A DNA stretch of 64,000 bases, from assembly GCA_947085255.1 (NCBI GenBank), contig CAMTVQ010000014.1:21876-85875 (forward strand), in the 5' to 3' direction. The translations under genes and the position numbers were made by a program. The notes beneath the pieces were generated by a model. That model searched no databases. It was not told the origin of the DNA and saw only the letters and a program-made list of their open reading frames with translations. This document shows, one piece after another, positions 9,449 through 17,589 of the stretch. Within the stretch, counting starts at the first letter, position 1; every line of letters starts with the position of its first letter. The stretch is from CAMTVQ01 sp947085255 (GTDB taxonomy: Bacteria; Bacteroidota; Bacteroidia; Sphingobacteriales; Sphingobacteriaceae).

Positions 9449-10225
9449 CTAAAAATGCTCTTCTATTCCCAAACCAAATAAAGCAAAATCGTACTTTATA
9501 GGATCGGCAGCGTCTAATTGTTTCAGACTTTGAGTAAGTTCTATAGCCGTGCGCCAGTCGGTTTGTTTACGGGTAATTAATCCCAACTTACGTGCTACTC
9601 GCTCTACATGCACATCCAACGGACAAATGAGTTGTGCTGGCATTATGTTGTTCCAAATACCAAAATCTACTCCAGCAGCATCTTTGCGTACCATCCAGCG
9701 CAAATACATATTTAAACGTTTGCAGGTAGATCCGCTTTGCGGACTCGAAACATGTTTTTGTGTACGCTGCGGAAAATCGGGTAAAGAAAAAAAAGTAGTA
9801 CGAAATTGGATAAGTGCCCTTTCGACAGCATTTTCTTGCGTGCTAGCTTTTGCACTAAATGCTTCTTCTAAACTTTTGTGCTGGCTATACCATGCTTTAA
9901 AAAAGGCAATAAAATACAGTGTATCCGTTGCATTAAACGTGCGGTGTTTAAAATGTAAAAATCGTTTTAAATCACTTTCCTGATGATTGCATACAAAATC
10001 ATGCGGTGCATCATCCATTAGCTTAATTAGCTCGGTACATTTATTAATAATGGTAACACGTTGCCCCCAGGCTAGTACAGCTGCCCAAAAGCCCATCAAT
10101 TCTATATCTTGTTTTTTGGTAAAACGGTGCGGAATACAAATGGGATCGTTGGTAATAAACTGGGGGCGATTGTATTGCGCTACCTTGGCATTCAAAAAAT
10201 CACGTATTTGCTCGCTATCGTTCAT
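9449..10225 (-). CDS. TIGR02757/DUF2400 family protein
   Basis: 258 residues, near the family's usual length. Recognisable segments are the N-terminal FWAAVLAWGQRVTIINKC region, RFLHFKHRTFNATD, and a C-terminal CPLDVHVERVARKLGL followed by KYDFALFGLGI. That C-terminal part recalls helix-hairpin-helix base-excision folds, but I see no catalytic Lys/Asp pair that would support a glycosylase, so the function stays open. Its start overlaps the DUF1801 gene by 11 bases. Confidence 0.8.
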   Translation of the reverse strand: MNDSEQIRDFLNAKVAQYNRPQFITNDPICIPHRFTKKQDIELMGFWAAVLAWGQRVTIINKCTELIKLMDDAPHDFVCNHQESDLKRFLHFKHRTFNATDTLYFIAFFKAWYSQHKSLEEAFSAKASTQENAVERALIQFRTTFFSLPDFPQRTQKHVSSPQSGSTCKRLNMYLRWMVRKDAAGVDFGIWNNIMPAQLICPLDVHVERVARKLGLITRKQTDWRTAIELTQSLKQLDAADPIKYDFALFGLGIEEHF

Positions 10226-10823
10226 ACTTCCAATCTCGGCTTTTCCCTTCGGCTATCCACTCTATGGCCGTATTTATTCTTTTCAATCTTGTTGCTATCG
10301 TTTTAGCCTCATCAAACCACGCTATATATTCTTTTCTTCGACCATACGTAAAACGTTCAAAATTATACTGTGCAGTTGCATTTTGAAGTAGTGCTTGCTC
10401 AAAATCAGATGCTATTACTAACGCTTTTTTCTCGATAACAATAGCCTTAGGAGGCATTTTTATGCCCAAATCATTCAGCAGCATAGCTTCGTTAAGATAC
10501 GCTACTAGTTGATCATCGGAAGGCAAATCGGTCATGCTTTTGATTTTACCCATATGCCCCATTGCCACAGCATTGCCCTCCTTAAATACATCGGAGTGTT
10601 GCATAAGGCTAGCCTTCCAAAATCCAATAGCACAATGATGCTTAAAAGCAGCGATGCTACACATCATTTCGCCTTTATAATCGAAATGAGGCATGCTCCA
10701 TTTCATTTTTTCTTCCACCATCGGGCATACTTCATGCACCAAACTCCGAAAATGCTCTAAAATGGGCTGTGCAAAATCCGCTGCTTTAGCAAAGTAATCG
10801 TCTATTTGTTGGCTTGTACTCAT
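10215..10823 (-). CDS. DUF1801/YdeI (OmpD-associated-like) family protein
   Basis: 202 residues. The first half is a DUF1801 (YdhG-like) domain with EKMKWSMPHFDYKGEMMCSI and HHCAIGFWK; the second half (about 130-200) is the YdeI/OmpD-associated type, with FERFTYGRRKEYIAWFDEA and the basic KTIATRLKRI. The combination is common in Bacteroidota. The name comes from a weak association in enterics and says little about role. Translationally coupled to the DUF2400 gene. Confidence 0.8.
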   Translation of the reverse strand: MSTSQQIDDYFAKAADFAQPILEHFRSLVHEVCPMVEEKMKWSMPHFDYKGEMMCSIAAFKHHCAIGFWKASLMQHSDVFKEGNAVAMGHMGKIKSMTDLPSDDQLVAYLNEAMLLNDLGIKMPPKAIVIEKKALVIASDFEQALLQNATAQYNFERFTYGRRKEYIAWFDEAKTIATRLKRINTAIEWIAEGKSRDWKYER

Positions 10824-10882
10824 AACGATGAAGAATTACCAAGATTAAGTAATTTTTATAGTATTTTGCTATAGCCACTTCA

Positions 10883-10907
10883 GATACTTCGCTTCGCTCA
10901 GTATGAC
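10883..10907 (-). repeat. Dispersed GTCAT-family palindromic unit
   Basis: Minus strand reads GTCATACTGAGCGAAGCGAA followed by GTATC. It is an imperfect hairpin of a family seen at several gene ends in this window. Confidence 0.7.
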
Positions 10908-10932
10908 AAAAAATACACTGGTCTGCATTATG

Positions 10933-11070
10933 AATGCGTGTCAGTAGGCAGTCACCCTGAACTAGTTTCAGGGTCTGCTATAGATGCTGAAATAAATTCA
11001 GCATGACGGCTTTCTGTATTGTTTATGTATGTTACTTCACTGGCACGTATTGTAATCACGCGTCAGTAGG
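10933..11070 (+). repeat. Long direct repeat copy A (contains a head-to-head palindrome pair)
   Basis: About 138 bases, roughly 90% identical by eye to copy B at 12963-13102 in the same orientation. It contains two stem-loops, CCCTGAA...TTCAGGG and ATGCTGAA...TTCAGCAT, facing each other, followed by a shared tail that includes TTTCTGTATTGTTTATGTAT. Copies A and B bracket the propeller gene. Confidence 0.85.
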
Positions 11071-11267
11071 GTTAAACGGAATGACACCCGATAAATATTG
11101 ATATTGCTAATGCCATTCTTGCAAAGGAATAGAAGCTATAAATTAAATATCTCTACTATCGCACATTTGCAACGCGTACCTACTGATTATTTTACAGAAT
11201 GCATTCCACTGATGTGGTTTATAACTGCATGTACACTGAGTATTACCAAATAAATAAACAAAATAAA

Positions 11268-11275
11268 TATATTTG
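11268..11275 (+). promoter_or_regulatory. Candidate -7 box for the propeller gene
   Basis: TATATTTG matches TAnnTTTG, 15 bases before the ATG at 11291; no -33 TTG is apparent. Confidence 0.4.
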
Positions 11276-11290
11276 CTAAAATAACTACTT

Positions 11291-11806
11291 ATGAAACGAA
11301 TTTACTCTTTACTATTGCTATTTCAGTCTTTAGTATGCTTTTCTCAAAATTTTAATATCAAAATTACACCTGAAAGAGACACGCTCATTCAAGGGAGTAG
11401 TATAAATTTTAATTTAATTGGAATTCCAATTGATGGATTTAATTCTTCTATTTATTTAAGTGCAAGTACCTCTTCTTGTATTGCGCCATATCTCAAAATT
11501 TCTCCTGCAATTTTAAATTCGCCATATAACAATTGTCAAATTAATATAGCATCAACCACTGGTGTTGTTCCTGGAGATTACACAATTATAGTTAAAGGAG
11601 AAAATGGCTCATTAAGTTCTAATGATACCTGTTATTTACATGTAAAAAGTTCTGTTTCCCAAGAATGGCAAGTATTTACTACCGAAAATTCAGGGATAAC
11701 ATACAACTCTGTTTGGGATATTGCTGTCGATAGCTCAAATGGATACTGGTTAGCTATTATGTATCAGTCAGGATACGGTAACACCTGGCTGCCTTGCACA
11801 CTATAA
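11291..11806 (+). CDS. Secreted propeller protein, 5' fragment (gene broken by frameshift)
   Basis: 171 residues before a premature stop. It has a signal peptide (MKRIYSLLLLFQSLVCFSQ), then a beta-rich domain of unknown type (about 20-118), then the start of a propeller region (WQVFTTENSGITYNSVWDIA, about 127-146). In the last ~10 codons the sequence leaves the propeller pattern; the +1 frame resumes it at once (GCLAHYNGKTWEIW, from about 11793). One extra base, or two missing bases, between roughly 11775 and 11795 explains the break. With 11871-12932 it would form one gene of about 545 residues. Confidence 0.7.
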   Translation: MKRIYSLLLLFQSLVCFSQNFNIKITPERDTLIQGSSINFNLIGIPIDGFNSSIYLSASTSSCIAPYLKISPAILNSPYNNCQINIASTTGVVPGDYTIIVKGENGSLSSNDTCYLHVKSSVSQEWQVFTTENSGITYNSVWDIAVDSSNGYWLAIMYQSGYGNTWLPCTL

Positions 11807-11870
11807 TGGTAAAACGTGGGAAATTTGGTCATCAAAAAAAGACCATTACATAACTAATAATTGCGGGGAT

Positions 11871-12932
11871 GTGTTATTAAAAGATAAAACATCATCGCTC
11901 CCCGATGATGGTAGTGTTAGAAGTGTAACTATAGACAACGACAACATAAAATGGTTAGGTACTAAAAATGGCTTAGTTAAATTTGATGGTAAAAATTGGC
12001 AGTTTTATAACACCTCCAATTCAGGGCTACCTAATAATACTATTATTAGTGTAGCAATTGATTCTTTAAACAACAAGTGGATTGCAACATATGGTGGGGG
12101 ATTAGCAAAATTTGATAATACAAACTGGACAGTTTATAATACAACAAATTCTTCCTTACCAAATAATAATGTAAGAGGGGTAACTATTGAAAATGGTAAA
12201 AAAATATGGGTAGCTACAGAATATGGAGTAGCGTTGTTTGATGGATCTTTTTGGACAACATATAATACTACTAACTCTGGCTTACCAAATAATGAGATTA
12301 ATGATATAGCAATAGACAAGAACCATACAAAATGGATTGTGACTAGCGGAGGTGGCATCGCTAAATTTTCAGATACATCTTGGACTATTTATAATTCCAG
12401 TAATTCCCCATTAAAAAGTGATGTTGGGTATAAAGTAACTATTGACTCTTTTGGTAATAAATGGTTTGGATTGGGACCTTCTTCAGGTTTAGGAAGATTT
12501 AACGACAGAGATTGGAGTTTTTATAACATTAGCAATTCTCCCTTACCAGCAAATGCATATGGTTCACCAAGCAACGTCGTTTATGCGGTTGAATTTGATA
12601 AACATAATAACGCATTAATTGGAGTATGGAGTGGTGGATTTGCAAAATTAGAAACCGCCACTCTAACTGCATCTTTGAATGATACTCACAATTTTTCGAA
12701 TCTCAATTTCAATGTTTTTCCAAACCCTACTAGCACTACTCTGAACGTAACAGGAATTACCTGCAAGACAACACTAAAATTATACGATTCCATTGGCAAA
12801 TTATTGATAGAAAAAACAATAGAAAATGATACTGCTATTGACACGTATCAATTAGCGCAAGGATTTTATACTATTATAGCAAATGATATGCTAAATAATA
12901 GAACATTTAAAAAAATAGTAGTTACACGATAG
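11871..12932 (+). CDS. Two-component-regulator-propeller-like protein with T9SS sorting domain, 3' fragment
   Basis: 353 residues from an internal ATG; the open frame extends upstream to about 11790 and belongs to the 11291 gene. It holds about five to six propeller blades with the repeated pattern WxxxxxGLxxFDxxxWxxYNTxNSxLPxN, like the reg_prop blades of extracellular sensors, but no kinase follows. The C-terminal ~75 residues (FNVFPNPTSTTLNV ... KKIVVTR) are a T9SS type A sorting domain, so the intact protein would be surface-delivered. No independent start signal is visible, so this half is probably not made, or only with the upstream half if the frameshift is an assembly error. Confidence 0.75.
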   Translation: MLLKDKTSSLPDDGSVRSVTIDNDNIKWLGTKNGLVKFDGKNWQFYNTSNSGLPNNTIISVAIDSLNNKWIATYGGGLAKFDNTNWTVYNTTNSSLPNNNVRGVTIENGKKIWVATEYGVALFDGSFWTTYNTTNSGLPNNEINDIAIDKNHTKWIVTSGGGIAKFSDTSWTIYNSSNSPLKSDVGYKVTIDSFGNKWFGLGPSSGLGRFNDRDWSFYNISNSPLPANAYGSPSNVVYAVEFDKHNNALIGVWSGGFAKLETATLTASLNDTHNFSNLNFNVFPNPTSTTLNVTGITCKTTLKLYDSIGKLLIEKTIENDTAIDTYQLAQGFYTIIANDMLNNRTFKKIVVTR

Positions 12933-12962
12933 ACTTCTATGTAACTCTACTAGCGCGTTTAC

Positions 12963-13102
12963 AATGCGTATCAGTAGGACAGTCACCCTGAACTTGTTTC
13001 AGGGTCTTGGCTATAGATGCTGAAATCAATTCAGCATGACGACTTTCTGTATTGTTTATGTATGTTACCTCACTGGCACGTATTGTAAACACGCGCCAGT
13101 GG
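12963..13102 (+). repeat. Long direct repeat copy B
   Basis: About 140 bases matching copy A (10933-11070) with small indels; same orientation and the same two facing stem-loops. It begins 31 bases after the propeller gene stop. Confidence 0.85.
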
Positions 13103-13103
13103 A

Positions 13104-13128
13104 GATACTTCGCGTTGCTCAGTATGAC
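13104..13128 (-). repeat. Dispersed GTCAT-family palindromic unit
   Basis: Minus strand reads GTCATACTGAGCAACGCGAA then GTATC. It directly follows copy B, whereas the matching unit precedes copy A. Confidence 0.65.
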
Positions 13129-13156
13129 ATAGACAGGCTAAGTATCACAAAATAAA

Positions 13157-14317
13157 TTACGCCAAAGCTTGTTCTAAATCTGCCAACAAATCTTCTACGT
13201 CCTCTACTCCTACACTCAAGCGCAGTAAATTATCTACTACACCCGCCTTCTCACGCTCTTCTTTTGGGATAGATGCGTGGGTCATGGTGGCAGGATGGTT
13301 GATTAACGATTCTACCCCACCCAATGATTCGGCTAAAGAAAATACCTTAAAAGAAGAGGCAATACGAAACGTATCCGCTTCCGAAGCATTTTTAAGCACA
13401 ATAGAAATCATACCACCAAAGTCGCGCATTTGTTTTTTGGCAATGGTATGGTTAGGGTGTTCTTCAAAACCTGGCCAGTACACTTTGGCTATTTTTGGAT
13501 GTTTTTTAAGAGCGTGTGCAATTGCTTTTCCGTTTTCGCAATGAGCTTTCATACGCAAGTGCAGGGTTTTTAGTCCGCGCAATACCAAAAAACTATCCAT
13601 TGGGCCAGGTGTTGCACCACATGAATTGTGTATAAAAGCCAAACGCTCGTACAACTTATCGTCGTTTACCATCAATGCGCCCATTACTACATCGCTATGC
13701 CCGCCTAAATATTTGGTAACAGAGTGCATCACAATATGCGCACCTAAATCCAATGGATTTTGCAAATACGGAGAGGCGAATGTATTATCTACCGCCAACA
13801 GCACCTGATGCTTTTGAGCAATAGCTGCACAGGCTACAATATCTATTATTTGCATGGTAGGATTGGTAGGGGTTTCTATCCACAGCAATTTGGTATGCGC
13901 ATTAATGTATTTGGTGATATTTTGCGCATCGTGCATATCAATAAAATGAAACTTGATACCATAATTAGCAAAAATCTTAGTAAACATGCGGTACGAGCCA
14001 CCATACAAATCATTACTGGTAATTACCTCATCACCGGGCTGCAACAACTTAATCACCGCATCAATAGCACCCATGCCACTGCTAAAACACAAACCGTACT
14101 TCGCATTTTCTAATGCCGCTAAACAATCTTCTAGAGCTTTACGCGTAGGATTTTTACCCCGTGCATAGGCATATCCTTGATGTTTGCCGGGTGCTCCTTG
14201 CACGTAGGTAGAGGTTTGAAAAATAGGTGTCATGATAGCACCTGTAGTTGGGTCAGGGCTTTGGCCTGCATGTATTGCTTTGGTTCCGAAACCAAATTGG
14301 GTTGATTTTGCTGTCAT
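13157..14317 (-). CDS. Trans-sulfuration PLP enzyme, cystathionine gamma-synthase/lyase family
   Basis: 386 residues, full length for the Cys/Met metabolism PLP family. It shows YARGKNPTRKALE (about 51-63), the cofactor-pocket SSGMGAID (79-86), DNTFASPYLQNPL, and the PLP lysine Lys202 in SVTKYLGGHSDV. Family members make cystathionine from an activated homoserine (synthase) or split it (lyase); the two cannot be separated safely by eye. It is cytosolic and monocistronic, and converges with the repeat-flanked propeller gene. Confidence 0.9.
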   Translation of the reverse strand: MTAKSTQFGFGTKAIHAGQSPDPTTGAIMTPIFQTSTYVQGAPGKHQGYAYARGKNPTRKALEDCLAALENAKYGLCFSSGMGAIDAVIKLLQPGDEVITSNDLYGGSYRMFTKIFANYGIKFHFIDMHDAQNITKYINAHTKLLWIETPTNPTMQIIDIVACAAIAQKHQVLLAVDNTFASPYLQNPLDLGAHIVMHSVTKYLGGHSDVVMGALMVNDDKLYERLAFIHNSCGATPGPMDSFLVLRGLKTLHLRMKAHCENGKAIAHALKKHPKIAKVYWPGFEEHPNHTIAKKQMRDFGGMISIVLKNASEADTFRIASSFKVFSLAESLGGVESLINHPATMTHASIPKEEREKAGVVDNLLRLSVGVEDVEDLLADLEQALA

Positions 14318-14366
14318 TTATGATACGTATTTGAGGTGCTAAGATAAAACAAACTGTATTATACAA

Positions 14367-14400
14367 AAAACGCTCTTGGAGAAATATCCAAGAGCGTTTT
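14367..14400 (-). terminator. Intrinsic terminator after secDF
   Basis: A perfect 14-base stem (14367-14380 with 14387-14400) and 6-base loop; on the minus strand it ends in a T-run. It lies 21 bases past the secDF stop. The A-run/T-run symmetry would allow either direction, but only secDF reads into it. Confidence 0.85.
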
Positions 14401-14421
14401 TATTACACCTAAAAAAGATGC

Positions 14422-17394
14422 TTATTTTTCTTTACGGATAAAATCTACCACAATTGGTGTAGCCACAAATAATGATGAGTAGGTTCCGAATATTACCCCA
14501 ATTAACATGGCGAATGAGAATCCGCGAATTACTTCGCCACCAAAGATAAATAGTACCGCTAGTACAAAAATGGTACATAAACCGGTAACTACCGTACGGC
14601 TTAGTGTGCTGTTTAAGGCGTTGTTAATTACGGAGGCTAATCCTTCGTTTTTAGTATGGTGTAAGGCAATGTACTCACGTACACGGTCAAATACGACTAC
14701 CGTATCGTTCATCGAGTAACCCATTACGGTTAATACAGCTGCAATAAACGCTTGATCGATATCTAAAGAGAATGGTAAAATACCATTGAAAATAGAGAAT
14801 AGCGATAATAACACCAACACGTCGTGCAATAGTGCTACAATAGCACCCATACCAAACTGCCAGCGTTTAAAGCGAATTAAGATGTACAAGAACACGGCTA
14901 CCAATGATAAAACGATTGCCCATACGGCAGATTTCTTAATATCGTTGGCAATGGTTGGTCCTACTTTTTGAGAAGAAAGCACCTCTCCTTTTGCATCACC
15001 TAACTTAGCCAATCCTTCTGCTAATTTAGTTTCTACCATTCTATCTGTTTCTTCGTTTTGGTTATCAATCAAGTAACTGGTTGTTACTTTTACCTGATTG
15101 CCACTACCAAAGGTTTTTACCTCTGTTGTTACCCCAAAAGTTTCGTTTAGTACTTCGCGTACTTCTTGCGTAGTTACATCTTTATCAAAACGTACTACAT
15201 ACGAACGACCACCTTTAAAATCTACTCCTAAACTAAATCCTTTAATCATTACCGAGGCAACACCTGCAACAATAATGGCTGATGATATGAAGTAAAATAA
15301 CTTTCTACGGCTCAAGAAATCAAAATTAGCATCCTTAAACCAGTTGGCGGTAAGTGCATTCGAAAACTTGGTAACTCTGTTTTTAGCTATCTCCATTTCA
15401 AAAATTAAACGGGTAATAAAAATAGCTGCAAATAACGAAGTAAGAATACCGATGATTAGTGTAGAAGCAAAACCTAATATTGGACCTGAACCAAAGGCAT
15501 ATAAAATGATACCTGATATAAGTGTTACCACGTTGGCATCTACAATAGAAGAGTAGGCATTTTTAAAACCATCTGAAATAGCCAAGCGGAAACTTTTTCC
15601 TTCGGCTAATTCTTCACGGATACGCTCATAAATAAGTACGTTGGCATCTACCGCCATACCTATTGTAAGCACGATACCCGCAATACCTGGTAACGTAAGC
15701 ACCGCACCTAATGATGCTAATACCCCCATGATAAAGAATACGTTGATTAATAACGCAATATCGGCAAATACACCTGCTCTATTGTAATAGAAAGCCATAA
15801 ATAGCAATACAATTACAAGACCTACTATAGAAGAAATTAAACCAGCATTAATGGCTTCTTTTCCTAATGATGGACCAACAATAGCTTCTTCTACAATTTT
15901 AGCTGGAGCTGGTAATTTACCCGCTTGCAATACGTTGGCTAAATCTTTTGTTTCGGCTACGGTAAAGTTACCAGAGATTGATGATACACCACCTGCAATT
16001 TCGTTTTGTACTACTGGAGCAGTATATACATAGTTGTCGAGCACAATGGCTACACATCTATTATCGTTTTTGTCTGTTGGGTTGCCTGCTGCTGCTGCTG
16101 TAACACGTTTCCATATTTTAGCACCTTCAGCATTCATCGTCATTTGCACTTCCGGATTACCACGTTGATCGAAATCTTCGCGAGCTGATGCAATGGCATC
16201 TCCACCTAATACAGGTTGGTTGTCACGAGAGGTGACTTTTACTGCAAACAACTCAAAAGTTGTTGTTTTGTCTATTGGTTTTACAGCCCACAAAAACTTA
16301 ACATTTGATGGAAGTGAATTTCTTACTTCCTCCATGTTTAGGTAGCTGTTTACGGTAGCTGTATCTTTTTCTAATACATACCCTACTACTGCACCTGGAC
16401 GTAATGCCTGTTGGTTTTGCTCGTTGGTAAACGTAGCTGGAGCTAAAACAGCAAATAATGGATTTTCGCGCGCTAATAATTCGCGTGATTTTGAAGTATC
16501 TGTTTTGCTTTTAGTGGTATCGCCTTTTAGTTTGTTCAACAACGATGGTTTTGCATCAGCAGTAGTTGCTATAGCAGTACTATCGGTAGCTACTGTTTTT
16601 ACGGTATCTTTTGTTGTTTTTAACTTAGCCGCAATCACCTTGTTGGCATTTTCTAAGGCAGGGAAAATCTCTGCATTTTCAAACGTTTCCCAAAACTCTA
16701 ATTTGGCTGTTCCTTGCAATAGCTTGCGTACACGATCTTGCTCGGTTACACCTGGCAATTCAATTAATACACGGTTAGAACCTTCTTGCAACTGGATATT
16801 TGGCTGAGTAACCCCAAACTTATCGATACGTGTGCGTAAAATATTGAATGAACGCTCAATAGCACGATCAGCTTCTAAGCGGATTACCTTAACTACATCT
16901 TCATTAGTAGTATTAAAATTAATACGACCTTGGTTTTCTTTGGTAGCAAAAATAGCTGCCAATTTTCCATTAGGTACTAATTTATCATACTCTTCTACAA
17001 AAAGGGTAATGTAATCGGTTGTGCTGGTAAGCTGACGTGTTTTAGCATTTACCATTGCTTGGTTAAAGCTGGCATCATCATTATTACCAGCCAATGACTT
17101 AATAAGGTCTGTCAACGATATTTCCATCGTTACGTTCATACCCCCTTTTAAGTCAAGTCCTAAGTTTATCTGACGATCTTGGCACTCTTTATAAGTATAC
17201 TTAGCTACCAACAAGTTATATACTGGTTCGTTGGCTACCGAGTCTAAATAAGCTCTTTCTTTTTTACTATCGCCGTTGGCAAATTCTTTGGCGGCATTTT
17301 CAACGCTGCTTACAACAAATGAAAACGAGAGTGAATACACGCAAGCAATTGCTAAAGCAATCGCAAAAAAACGGATGGTACCTTTTCCCTGCAT
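14422..17394 (-). CDS. secDF: Protein translocase subunit SecDF (fused)
   Basis: 990 residues, a SecD-SecF fusion as usual in Bacteroidota. The SecD part has the first membrane helix at about 8-28 and the LGLDLKGG motif (78-85); the periplasmic P1 domain carries a low-complexity Lys/Thr/Ser/Ala insert around 255-310. A helix bundle follows with GIVLTIGMAVDANVLIYERI. The SecF half starts with a helix and GVDFKGGRSYVVRF, then VMGYSMNDTVVVFDRVRE. SecDF uses the proton gradient to pull exported proteins from SecYEG. It ends at a clear terminator and has a candidate -7 box upstream. Confidence 0.96.
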   Translation of the reverse strand: MQGKGTIRFFAIALAIACVYSLSFSFVVSSVENAAKEFANGDSKKERAYLDSVANEPVYNLLVAKYTYKECQDRQINLGLDLKGGMNVTMEISLTDLIKSLAGNNDDASFNQAMVNAKTRQLTSTTDYITLFVEEYDKLVPNGKLAAIFATKENQGRINFNTTNEDVVKVIRLEADRAIERSFNILRTRIDKFGVTQPNIQLQEGSNRVLIELPGVTEQDRVRKLLQGTAKLEFWETFENAEIFPALENANKVIAAKLKTTKDTVKTVATDSTAIATTADAKPSLLNKLKGDTTKSKTDTSKSRELLARENPLFAVLAPATFTNEQNQQALRPGAVVGYVLEKDTATVNSYLNMEEVRNSLPSNVKFLWAVKPIDKTTTFELFAVKVTSRDNQPVLGGDAIASAREDFDQRGNPEVQMTMNAEGAKIWKRVTAAAAGNPTDKNDNRCVAIVLDNYVYTAPVVQNEIAGGVSSISGNFTVAETKDLANVLQAGKLPAPAKIVEEAIVGPSLGKEAINAGLISSIVGLVIVLLFMAFYYNRAGVFADIALLINVFFIMGVLASLGAVLTLPGIAGIVLTIGMAVDANVLIYERIREELAEGKSFRLAISDGFKNAYSSIVDANVVTLISGIILYAFGSGPILGFASTLIIGILTSLFAAIFITRLIFEMEIAKNRVTKFSNALTANWFKDANFDFLSRRKLFYFISSAIIVAGVASVMIKGFSLGVDFKGGRSYVVRFDKDVTTQEVREVLNETFGVTTEVKTFGSGNQVKVTTSYLIDNQNEETDRMVETKLAEGLAKLGDAKGEVLSSQKVGPTIANDIKKSAVWAIVLSLVAVFLYILIRFKRWQFGMGAIVALLHDVLVLLSLFSIFNGILPFSLDIDQAFIAAVLTVMGYSMNDTVVVFDRVREYIALHHTKNEGLASVINNALNSTLSRTVVTGLCTIFVLAVLFIFGGEVIRGFSFAMLIGVIFGTYSSLFVATPIVVDFIRKEK

Positions 17395-17446
17395 ATTATA
17401 ATAATTTAGGTGTTATTGTGTGGTTTATGGCTAATTAAATGAGGGG

Positions 17447-17454
17447 CAAATGTA
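17447..17454 (-). promoter_or_regulatory. Candidate -7 box for secDF
   Basis: Minus strand TACATTTG matches TAnnTTTG, 52 bases before the secDF ATG. Confidence 0.4.
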
Positions 17455-17528
17455 ACTATTTTTTTGATATGCAGAAGTGAAATAAAACTCCTAAAACTTT
17501 AGAAATAAAACGTGTACTAATAAACAAA

Positions 17529-17567
17529 AAACCAGCTGCGAGTTAATGTATACCCTACAGCTGGTTT
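17529..17567 (-). terminator. Intrinsic terminator after the GDPD gene
   Basis: AAACCAGCTG (17529-17538) pairs with CAGCTGGTTT (17558-17567); on the minus strand the stem runs into a T-rich tail. It lies 22 bases past the GDPD stop. Confidence 0.8.
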
Positions 17568-17589
17568 ATAAATTATCGTGTAACTACTA

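Larger units (their letters stand above)
10824..11290. other. Long intergenic region without a gene
   Basis: 467 bases with no supportable ORF. It holds one short GTCAT-family unit (10883-10907), repeat copy A (10933-11070), and a candidate -7 box (11268-11275) just before the propeller gene. The stretch 11071-11260 shows nothing I can name. Confidence 0.7.

Noticed and set aside
9549..10391. Plus-strand ORFs opposite the DUF2400 and DUF1801 genes
   Set aside because: Shadow frames of conserved genes; the translations have no recognisable domain.
11071..11260. tRNA or small RNA gene in the long intergenic region
   Set aside because: No cloverleaf, no terminator-like hairpin and no promoter-gene arrangement seen.
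11770..11870. Programmed ribosomal frameshift in the propeller gene
   Set aside because: No slippery heptamer, no downstream pseudoknot and no in-frame stop arrangement typical of recoding; a mutation or sequencing error is simpler.
14381..14386. Hairpin at 14367-14400 as a leader attenuator of the trans-sulfuration gene
   Set aside because: There is no leader peptide or alternative pairing, and its position just after secDF fits a plain terminator.
15098..16807. Several plus-strand ORFs opposite secDF
   Set aside because: They are antisense shadows of a conserved coding sequence, low-complexity and without start signals.
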